From Fonsecaea monophora (Eukaryota > Ascomycota > Eurotiomycetes > Chaetothyriales > Herpotrichiellaceae), in contig NW_019174018.1 in assembly GCF_001642475.1 (NCBI RefSeq), positions 1 to 64,000 on the forward strand: 64,000 nucleotides of DNA. Direction: 5' to 3'. The translations under genes and the position numbers were made by a program. How positions within the stretch are numbered: position 1 is the first letter of the stretch; every line of letters begins with the position of its first letter. The notes beneath the pieces were generated by a model that did not search any database, was not told the DNA's origin, and worked only from the letters and a program-made list of their open reading frames with translations. Shown here piece by piece: positions 54,845-64,000 of the stretch.

Positions 54845-56893
54845 TCATCGCGAATATACCCCATAAACACTCTGCCACTGGACCAACTCTCTCGTCAACG
54901 TCTCCATCATGTCCACACTGCCCATGGTCGCAAACTCCTTCTCGTCCATCATCGATACCGTGTTGTCGTCGTCTTTCTCCTTTACGTCATTCAGCCCAGC
55001 CTCAACCGCACGCACCAGACTGGCCGTTGGCAACGTGCTCCCTGTCGTGCTCGAAGTGCTGGACGTTTTGCTTACGCCGTTCGGAGTCGTGGAGCCCTTG
55101 GAGCTCCCGCCACTGCCACCGCTCACCTGCATCGCTGCTTGTGCCTGCGTTGTTCGCTCTGTCTGCATCCGCCCAACAAATTCCAGGATTGCTGCTACTC
55201 GTCTCTTCATCTCGTTGAGACTCGTTCTCGCCGGGTGTGTCTTGGCCTTTGAACTGCGTCCGCTTTCGCCATTGATGCAGTGAACAGCGCCGACTCCACC
55301 TGCACTCCCTTTTCTGTCGACGCCGGACGGCGAACCCCCATTTTTGTTGTCATGGCCATTGATGTCATGGGATCCATCCCGCAGAGATGCATTGTCCCCG
55401 TCTTCTCCGTTCTGGTCACGCGTATATTGATTTCTGCCCAATCTCCCTCGCCGTGCAGCTGCTCTTCCGCCAGATTTACGGCTATTGGTATGGTTCGACC
55501 GACCAGATGGGGGGGAATCTGCTTTTGTTCTGCCGTTGGATTGTCCACCTTTGGAAGGAGAGAGGCTCGGTGTAGGAGGAGGTGAGTCTGCTCCGTTTGT
55601 TAGTATCTTTGATTTTAGGCAGCATATATAACTCACCATCTGCCCTTCTTCGTTCGGACCGAGCATTGCGTTTGCTTGCCGCCTCAGCACGCTGGGCAGC
55701 TTGCTGTTCCTTTGCTTTGTCTCGAAGTTCCTTTTCACGGTTGTTTCGAGCAGCTGCTCCCCTCAATTTTTGGGACGCATTTCGACCGTTGGTTGCTGAT
55801 CTGTTTGTTGGATCATCCACTGCTCCATCGGGCGACTCACTGCGCTTGGAAACCGTTCCTGAGGAGTTGGATCCCGTGCGTTGTCGCTTGGATGTACCTT
55901 TTTGTCTACCCCCAAGTCAGCACTGGTAAATATTTGATATCAAACGAGCCTTACTCTTCTGATTCGTCTCTTGTGCGTTTCCCGAGAGTGCCCATCTCTT
56001 TGCTCTCCTCGATGGCCCTCCTCAACATCTCATCCTCGTCGTAAGCCCCCCTACTGTTGAAGGTGGCTCTCCTCTTGGTGCTTTCGGACTGTTTGTTCTT
56101 GTTCTCTTTCTTGCGGCCCAATTCTGGATTTGAGGATAAAGGAGAGGATCGACTGGAATTTGTCTCCAAAACAGGGAGGTAACGTGAAGATTTTGGTCTG
56201 TTTGAAGGCAATCTGTCAGTCTTGTTCTGCACAAAGATGGGCACAAAAGGTGATAACACATATTCACCACTAAACTGGACAAGAGTGTTCACGAAGGCAG
56301 TTGTGTATAGATAGATGCAGAGTACGGGATTGATAGGGACAAGCTTACCCATTTGCAGCCTTTGTGATCTTGTGAAATTCTGGTTTGCACAGCTCGCAGT
56401 AGTATTCATCTGGGAGCATCGACTCGTCCAATAGACCCATGCAGCCACCGTGTTGCCAGACACCGCAGTTGTCACACTGGACGAAAAAATTACCCGTGTC
56501 GTCGGTTATGCCGTCGATGGCTGGTTGCTGTTGTCGCACTGTAGGGGAAGGACCAGGATACTCAACTAGCCCACAGATACAGCGAGTGACTTCCTCATCT
56601 GTGGGTTCAGCGTCATTTTCCTCATCATCGGTCTGTTGTTTTACTATTTGTTCTTTGTCATCTCCATTTCGGCGACTGCGACGCGGTGCGAGCTGCTCGG
56701 CTCGAGAGGACGAGTCTGCGCCATCAGCAGATTCGGATCGTTGGGTGGAGGGTCTGTGAGGAGAGGTTGTACGGATGTTGGCACGAGTATCTCGATCGGA
56801 TTTGGAGTTGATCGAGGTGGTGGAGTTTGTGTGGTTGGGACCAGGAGGGGGTTGCTGCGATGAGCGAGCACGGGATGACCGACGAGGGCTCAT
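54845..56893 (-). CDS. PHD-finger protein, Cti6-like (Rpd3L histone deacetylase complex)
   Basis: Nuclear chromatin reader similar to yeast Cti6, a subunit of the Rpd3L/Sin3 complex. Four exons: 56893-56349, 56197-55955, 55905-55637 and 55587-54845 (599 aa), all phases close. The PHD finger spans about 103-174: RCICG, FFVQCDNCGVWQHGGCMG and DEYYCELCKPEFH. The loop between the first Cys pair and VQCDNC is long (about 35 residues, including PGPSPTVRQQQPAIDG), as in fungal Cti6. The middle is basic with KKENKNKQSESTKRR and AYDEDEMLRRAIEESK. The C-terminal region has a helical block TSLNEMKRRVAAILEFVGRM and ends LVQWQSVYGVYSR. The last acceptor could be three bases earlier in frame-equivalent form; I chose CAG. 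Confidence 0.92.
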
Positions 56894-58450
56894 TTTAGGG
56901 GTTTCTTGCCGTGGCTACCTTTCTAGAGACGAGTGTCAGTGTTGTCGCAGGTCAGAGGATGTGGGAGATGTCGTACGGCTGCAGGAAGAGGAATGGTTGT
57001 GGAAAAGCAGAGTTCGCGCCGTGGGTGGGTGGTTACAAATTCCGTCGTGTTTTCTCGCCGAGGAGAGGCGGGTGCTGCGATGGCAAGAGGAAGTTTCAGC
57101 AGAGTACCAGCATTTTCACATCGTTGGAGGGATTGGTGGATGTTGTAGAAATCTGGGAAGGGGAGAAAGAAGATTGTTGAGCTCTGTGGGAAGTTGAACG
57201 AGCAGTTTACTGTGACCCTCTTCGCTTTGGTGCTGGCGAGAACTGACTGCGGCGGTGACTGCACACACTGGCGCACTTGCAACACCCTGCGGTTTCCTCG
57301 CTTGCACCGAATGGCCGACCAACGGGGCCTCCTTCAAGTGGCAAAGCCATCTGAGTGGCTGGTAACAGAGGGGGGAAAGCGGGCCGTGCAGGGCAATGCG
57401 CATCCAATAATGGTCTTTTGGTCTTTTGGTCTTCCCCTCCAAAGAGTGGCTTCTCCAATTGACCGCCAGCAATCCAAAGCCCGACGGTACCAGCTTCTCC
57501 AACGTTGAGCCCTGCATGATAGTTGAATGAGCGATCTGGAAGGGACAGATTGAGTATAAGATACGAGATCCAAGTACGAGAAACTATTCTCGAAGTATGT
57601 GCCTTGTTGCGTTCTCGATGGCAGAGGATGTTTCTACGCGCGTGGGATTGGATTGGATTGGAGTGCGGCCAGATCCAGACTTCTCACAGTTTGCGATGAG
57701 CCGAGCTCCTCCAACCCTGGTGATCACGTGCCTCGGCCGTGAAAAAGCCGGTACAAGTGCAGCCAACCAACGCGTCACTTGAGCCCCGCCTTGAACGCGT
57801 CTTTCGCAATTAGCCACTTATGGCCGAAATTCGATCTTGGGGAGAATACGAGACATCCAGGAGCCAAAGTATGCTTTTTTGTCTGAGCTCATCCTTTGGG
57901 TAATTACCACGAAAGGAGAATTGATTCCCGGCTCATCATGTTGAACGGCCTCAAATGTAAGCGGCCAGGCAAAAACAGAGGAAATCTACCTCTGGCGAAT
58001 GACACCCGGTAAGGCAGTTAGTTCTACATGCCAGAATTGATTATCGCAATAGCGCTGATCGTCGTTGGGCACATTCTCTGCGACTTCTCATTGAGTTGAA
58101 TTGGACCAAAACCTGCAAAGGCCAAATAATGATTTCATTGTTTATCGGGCAACTTGGTGCCGGTATAATTCCAAATGCTCTGGTGCTTCTGATTTGAGCC
58201 ACTGTTTCGTCCACACCATGCCCAATCTATTGAAGAAACCTGGCCAGCGACTCCCAGGCTCCAAAAGTGAATGCCGCGCATATAGGCTTTCCCCAAGAAA
58301 AATAAATATGCTTGCTGCTCAGAACGTCGTACTGTTGATACATATTTTGTTCGGTCGTCTCGTCGTAACGTCATGTCGTGGTACAAAATGGGCTTATTCC
58401 TGCTTCAAAAAGGAAAGCAGATTCGTGATGGGTTCAAGTAAAAGGTTGGT
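56894..58450. other. Intergenic, nothing recognised
   Basis: Upstream of the PHD gene and 3' of the DUF1752 gene. A 196-codon plus-strand frame at 58101-58691 overlaps the DUF1752 gene's last exon in antisense and shows no family features. Confidence 0.45.
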
Positions 58451-60216
58451 TCAGAACAGAGGCTCAGGGCTTGACGGTGAGAAGTATCCAGGGTCTTCAA
58501 TTTCGCTGATCCGATGCTGCTTGCGTCCCTGGACGCCGCCAGCCTTTGTCACGCCGTCTCGTCGACCCATTGATAGGAGATCTTCTTCTCTGGACTGGGC
58601 TTTCTCTTTTGCCTGCTCTTTCCCCTTGTTGTTCTCCTGTTCTCCGGCGGGTCCAATATCCGAGCTCCCTATTTCATCTCTTTTGGTCTGAATCAGAAGG
58701 CTGAGCTGGCTCTTGGTTCGTGGGAGTTGCATGTTTTCCAAAGACGAGTCATCGTCGTCGGCATCATCCGAAACTGCTTCACTGGATATGCTCCTCCGCA
58801 GTCGTGAGGATCCAGGCGCTTCGTCTCGGGTTGGGATTGTCGCTTCCTTCTCCCTTTCCTTTCCCTTGCGCAGTTCCTGGGGCAACTCATCCGCGAACCT
58901 GACAACACTACCTGTCTTTTTGATTCGGTTAAGGCCGGCAAGGTTTGTCGAGCTCACCAGCTTCTTCTGGGTTTCCACAAATTTGCCTCGGAAATCCGGC
59001 TCGACCAGTTCACCCGAAGACGTGGGCAGAGGCGGGGCAGTGTTCGCTAAAGGGGGTTCAGTAGCCGAATCTATGCTCTGCCATGAAGACGCAGATGGAA
59101 GAACGAAAGCCGGTCCGCTGGTAGTTGCTGGCATCCAATATGTCAGCCTGCTAGCCCATCAAATGCGAGATGTACGTACAAGGGACGATTGGCAAACCAG
59201 GAGGCAGTCCTCTGTTAGTGAGGGCACCGGCACCTCCGCTGGTGTCCTGAATTGTGACGTCGACTGTGGCAGCGCCTGACTTTGCCCTTGGAGATTTCGG
59301 TCCGCTTGGGCCTCCTGGGGATTTTTGCGAACTGGATTTTCTGCGGGGGATTTGAGGCCTCGCCCTCGACTTTCCAGCAGTGGCTAGAACAGGCGGCCTT
59401 TGTCGTCCACCGCTAGTGGTTCTGCTCAAGGTCGGTCGGGTAGACGATTCGGATGTGGCGTGAGACCCAGATCCTGAAGCATCTTCAGACTGCATTCGGC
59501 CACGTCCGTTGGGCTGTCCACTGGAAGGCTGGCGTTCCTCATCACCTGTATTGGCCGCCACGGAAGGAAATCTAAAATCTTGCAGCGTGGGTGCAACATT
59601 TGGCCTGGTACGTGGAGTGGCACCTGTTGTCTGACGGATGTCAGAGGTAGGAGACAAGGGAGAGGTTGTGTTTGGGGACTGGCTTGACGCAGATAAACCC
59701 TCAACATTTCTGTCAGCAAGGATGTTTCCGTGGGATGTTAAGATAACATGTACCTGTGTGATAAGTTCGGGGACCCGCCTGGTGTTGGTACCATCTTCAA
59801 TTGGGGTCAAGTCCACGTCTTGAGTACACAGAGACCACAAGCGCATCAGTCGTGCAGATGTCATGGACTTGGTAAGGGTCGGGCTACTCCATACTCTCCA
59901 GAACAGATTCCGCAACCTCGCAGAGGTATTGTCTTGCGTCGCCTCGCTCTGAATGGCATAAACTAACGAAACATCAGCCGCTGGTCCGTAGTATTTGGGT
60001 CCCAAGAGCAAAAAGACCTTTCCAAAACTTGCTGAGCACTTCTGCATTGGTGAAGTCGACGTGGAAATCGTCCAAAGCATACTGTTGGACATTGGGATTC
60101 GCATTAATTAGTCCTTGGGGTAGAACGGCCGTCATGACAAGCGGTTATCAAGGGACGTCTCCGGCGGTGGCAGCTCGACGAAGCCGGACAATCAACTCGT
60201 GGATTGGCCAAACCAT
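58451..60216 (-). CDS. AreA-GATA-like (DUF1752) domain protein
   Basis: 527 aa from four exons: 60216-60157, 60081-60018, 59962-59180 and 59127-58451. Phases close; the first donor GTCCCT is weak but followed by a CTAAT branch site and CAACAG acceptor. The joined N-terminus MVWPIHELIVRLRRAATAGD leads to VLSKFWKVYAIQ and SARLRNLFWRVWSS. That W-x(n)-L-x-N-L-x-W-R-x-W pattern is the GATA-AreA-like motif found in fungal nitrogen/TOR-linked regulators. The remainder is disordered, with RGLPPGLPIVPSTTSGPAF across the last junction and LAGLNRIKKTGSVVRFADEL, where VVRFADE resembles a protein phosphatase 1 docking site. Function is inferred only at the level of signalling or transcriptional control. 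Confidence 0.8.
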
Positions 60217-63200
60217 GTCCTTTTGTCCCAGCCAAGTCGAATATAATGAGGACTAAGCGACCGAGGGCTTGAAGAGGAGGAAAGGGAAGCGGAAGGTAAG
60301 GTGAAGGGGAAATTGGCCGGCGGCAAGGGCTGGAGATGCCCACCAACCCGGGTGTCTCGTGGCGGGAAGGAGCGCAAAGATCGGTGTGTAAGAATAGATG
60401 AAGTCACAACCGGGAAAAGGAGTTTTTTTGGCCTTTGTGTTTCTTTTTCTCGTCCCTGTCCACGCGCACCCCAAATGTGCGTGTAACCGTAAGCGGCGCG
60501 GCTGGTCTGGACGGGTGGAAGCTGGCTGGAGGTTGAGCTAGATCACCACTAAAGCTTGAAACAGCAAAGGCCACTGGCGACGTCGATCGAGGAGGCTCAC
60601 TACTTTGAGGGGGGAAGAGGAAACAACTGTCAGGTCCCGCGGTCCTGGGCTCGCTGGGCAAGGGAGTCCTTGGGGCATGTGGTGAGAAATCGAAAGTCTG
60701 GGACCCGCCGCCAAAAGCCTAAAATAACGGGGGAAGCCAGTGACAGCCAGTAGTGAAGCGGCGCGGAAGGGATCCGTTGGGTGAAACCGGAGCGCTGAGT
60801 GACTGGATTGAGGAACTAAACACGAGAAGGGGCTCAGTTCAGCTGAAAGCCTCTCGGAAGACGGTTGATTGAATGCCCTGAGTTGGGCTGGAACCGGGGG
60901 GAAGACGAATTGACGGTACAAACGTGGGTGACGGTGGTGACAAGCAAGTTGGCCGCGGTCAAGAGGACCGGGTGACTGGTGACGGGGTTAGCCCGGGAAT
61001 GGCGGTGGATGGCATTCATCGAGTTGGCCTCGAGGGACAAAAAGCAGGTCCAGAGGGCGGAGAGAAGGAATGATACGTCGACAGAAGAAGCTGGAAATGC
61101 CTCTGTGATGAATGGTAAGTGGATAACGACCGAGGACAGATCCTAGAGACTTGTAGTCAGCCGACCCCACGGCGGTTGATCCCAAAGGAAGAAAAAGACT
61201 CTTGAAGCACAACTCTAGCTTCACTCAAGGAATTTGGTATTGATGCAGGAACCAGGGTCAGATGGCAAATATCCACTGGGGTGGTCAGTTGGTGGTGAGG
61301 TTTGAGGCAAAAGGGGAGTTGCTACAGACGAGCGTGAATTGAAGAGGGGTTACAAGAGACAAGGGCACGGCCGAGACAGGATCCAGAAATGGGGGAATGG
61401 GAGCCATGGTGATCATGGGAACCGATATGGCAGACAAGGAGACAAGGAGTTCCGAAGCTCCATGGTGGGCAAGACGCAAGACGGGAGTGACGAGGCGAGG
61501 TGGAATGGTGGATGCATCCGTATAGGAGGATACGGGGGACTGAGTGAGTAAGTGACTGACAGGTGGTTGATGATGGAGGAAAAGTGGGCGGTACGAAATG
61601 CCACATCCGTCGTAGTCAGCAGTCCCGTCCGAGAAACGAGAAGAGACAGAATTGGGCGAAAGGAGGAGAAAAGCGGAGAGGCGAGGCCGAGACAGAGAGA
61701 CAGAGAGAGAAAGACGAACGAACAGGGCAACAAACCAGTTGCCGATAGATGGAACGGATGTACGCTTCCACCCCCCACTTGTTATCGACACCGACACCGA
61801 CACTGACCCTGAAACCGGCGACTAATACCGGATAAATGTCTATGTAGAGTAACAGGGTGAGGCTTAAAATACTGGCACCATTGCATTGCTACCAAGATAC
61901 CTTCCTTGTAGATCAATAATGTGATCGACATGGGTAAATACCACAAGGTCCAACGTGGCCACAATGGCACCACGAACCAACCCGCCGACATGGATCCGGT
62001 GGGACACTAGAAAGATCGAGAACAAGGGGCTGATCAGCATCTATTTTCCCAGGTGCTGGTACCCAAGTACAAGTGTTGGAGATAGAGACCAGGAGATGCA
62101 GCAGCACAGCATCACAGCATCCCACGGTTAAACGGCAAGGGAGATAGAGAGAGCCAATCACTATACATGGCGGGGTCTCGGTACGGTCAGTTGAGTTTTG
62201 TACGTAAAGTCAAGATCAAAGAATGAAAATGAAAGGGGAAGGAAGATGTTGTTTCTGTTGCACTTGGCGAGGAAAATAAAATAATTACGGAGTAATAAAT
62301 GGCAGCCCAACCAGATCTTGCATTGCATCATGATCTTGGACTGTCATTGGTCTCTTTTTCTCCTTGTTTCCTCACCGCAGCTTGTTCCGTCGTACACCAT
62401 GATTGCAATTCAATTCCCTGCTCCCCTGCTTTTCTACACTACTAACACGACTAGGTACTCGGCAGCGGGTAGCTTCAGGTAGCTTCAGGTACCTTCTCAC
62501 CAACGTTGCATTCAAAGGTACCAATCTGCACCTTGTTGTCTCCTTGCTGATGTAGCTACTTTGGTAGCCTGAGTAGCTCATCCACCTCCCAGTCTCGCCT
62601 TGAGTCGCCTCACTCGCTCTAACTGCGCTTGTCTCTAGTACATCATCTATACAAGTACAAATACAAAAACATCAGCCTGGATCCCGGCCAACACTGCTCC
62701 ACTCCCTCTCTTCCTCCAACCCCGGCTTAGTCCTGCAGCTACGTCCATTTCCGACGCGCCTTTACAGGATCCACCATCCACGTTGCTGGGTCTCTTTCTT
62801 CCGTCCCGGATGTACAAAGCACAATGTATCAGGAACTGTGCTGAGGTCGGCTCCTCAGTTTACGAATCCATACCCATAGCGCTCTAATCGAGTCCACCCA
62901 GACAAAACCACCCGCCTACCGATGGCGCACAAAGTCGAACCTGCATTTCTCGTTGGTCGCCGATCTCCTATTTACCAGACGCCTGATGCAAAGAACCTCC
63001 CCCACGCAGTCTGTACCTATTCAACTCCTTTGCACCCTCATTCACCTTATCAGGAACTTCACACATGACTAAAACCATTATCGTTCCTCCACCACATGCT
63101 ACCTGACTTACTTGGAGGTCTGGGAAGCGGCCAGACATCTAGACAAGGCCATCACCTCATATCGCGCTATCAAGATGCCGTCTGCTGCCGCTCCCGGTCC

Positions 63201-63767
63201 CAACTTTCCTAGCCTCCTTTCTCGGGCTCAAGTATGTCTAGGTTGGTGGTCTAGATCACCATGACTCTGGGGCCCATCTCGCCCCCCAGTCCCCACTTTA
63301 ATGGATCCTCGAAGTTGCTTTTGACAATCTCGGCCTGGATCTACAAGTACAGCAAAGATCCGCTTCGGCTTCGAGGCAATGGCCCCTTTTCTCTTCTGTT
63401 CCCATGTTGATCATGTGAAAATCTGAGGCCTGACACTTTGCCATAATGGATTGAAAATGTCATCACACCACGCCGTGAAACGTGGGGTCAATATCATGCC
63501 CGACGGTCTATTTCGTTATCAAAAACATTGGTCCTCGTCAGGCTTTCCAACTCCGGGATTGACGGTTACAGTCGGCTAATGGTTAAAAGGCATACATACT
63601 CCCAAGTAGGAAGGCGAGCTGTGCCCATGGCCTACAATACTTTATGCAATGTGCGCGCCGTCAAACCTGCATCCAGCAATTATGAATGCTTTACTAGCTC
63701 TGGTGGACTAGCCTCGATCGCGTATTCCAACGACGGTCTTTTCCTCGCCATCTGGAGATCAGCGCCT
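60217..63767. other. 3.55 kb region without a supported gene
   Basis: Upstream of the DUF1752 gene and 3' of the dehydrogenase. It contains a CGACAC triplication near 61787-61804 and a GGTAGCTTCA duplication near 62467-62490. Near 62640-63180 there are CT-rich leader-like tracts with two short ATG frames: one of 49 codons at about 62922, and one at 63175 (MPSAAAPGPNFPSLLSRA) ending at a GTATGT donor. The second could be a first exon, but no continuation is recognised. Confidence 0.4.
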
Positions 63768-64000
63768 TTATGTGCAGGTATATCTACAATCGCGAAGTCA
63801 GCAAGCCAGACAATCAAAGGAACAATGATGTGGCTGGTCGAAAGTCACATGCCAGAACCAGGAGATGAAACACAACTTACCCTCCGTCGACTCGCAGATC
63901 TGCACCGGTGACATAGCGACTGGCATCACTCAGCAGGTATACCACCGCTCCCTGAAGATCCTCTGGAGAACCCATCTTGCCGACCGGGATCAGGGATGTC
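63768..64000 (-). CDS. Short-chain dehydrogenase/reductase, C-terminal part (cut by window edge)
   Basis: Only the 3' end is inside the window; the gene continues beyond 64000. The exon at 64000-63881 reads SLIPVGKMGSPEDLQGAVVY, then LLSDASRYVTGADLRVDGG, the standard C-terminal block of classical SDR enzymes (substrate loop end and the S-x-x-x-x-x-G-x-x-x-x-V-D-G-G signature). A GTAAGT donor at 63880 removes 97 nt, and a 16-nt last exon (63783-63768) gives GYTCT and stop, the usual SDR ending. The NAD(P) site and the catalytic Ser-Tyr-Lys lie outside. Substrate unknown. Confidence 0.9.

Overview
The window is nuclear DNA from a filamentous ascomycete (Pezizomycotina). Most genes carry short introns of 49-200 nt with GTRNGT-like donors, CTRAY-like branch sites and YAG acceptors. 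Several proteins are fungal hallmarks: a LaeA-like methyltransferase, a Fungal_trans_2 regulator, a DUF3425 bZIP, a Gin4/Hsl1-type kinase, MIC19 of the MICOS complex and an AreA-GATA-like (DUF1752) protein. Class Eurotiomycetes is a guess only. I found no rRNA, tRNA or CRISPR array.

Layout. 0.5-2.5 kb (-): secreted/anchored S28 serine peptidase. 3.3-6.5 kb: a divergent pair, LaeA-like methyltransferase (-) and COMT-type O-methyltransferase (+), sharing a 0.76 kb promoter. 6.8-7.1 kb (-): dead Tc1/mariner transposase tail. 7.6-12.2 kb: zinc-binding nuclear protein (-), Naa50-like acetyltransferase with an N-terminal PIP box (+), MIC19 (-). 12.9-17.3 kb (+): flavin monooxygenase and an unclassified four-exon protein. 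17.6-21.5 kb (-): Gin4/Hsl1 family kinase. 23-27.5 kb: two-domain fasciclin protein (+), DUF1348 protein (-), peroxiredoxin-5 (+). 28-36.8 kb: Yap-like bZIP (-), Fungal_trans_2 regulator (+), RNase P/MRP subunit POP1 (+). 37.6-40 kb (-): ferric reductase. 42.7-48.2 kb: PPIL1-type cyclophilin (-), barrel-like protein (-), methylcrotonyl-CoA carboxylase beta (+), RSR1/Rap GTPase (-). 51.6-60.2 kb (all -): DUF3425 bZIP, Cti6-like PHD protein, DUF1752 protein. Right edge: 3' end of a short-chain dehydrogenase (-).

Most genes are housekeeping or regulatory. The methyltransferase pair is the only arrangement that looks like specialised metabolism, and no PKS, NRPS or terpene synthase is present. 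Exon models were built by reading splice sites by hand. In every multi-exon model the reading phases close and the product matches its family, except where stated. Long gene-poor stretches lie at 28.8-31.4, 39.9-42.7, 48.2-51.6 and 60.2-63.8 kb.

No clearly new system is evident. The observations most worth checking are the PIP-box acetyltransferase, the peroxiredoxin with a possible mitochondrial extension plus a peroxisomal tail, the in-frame 87-nt intron in the bZIP, and the methyltransferase pair.
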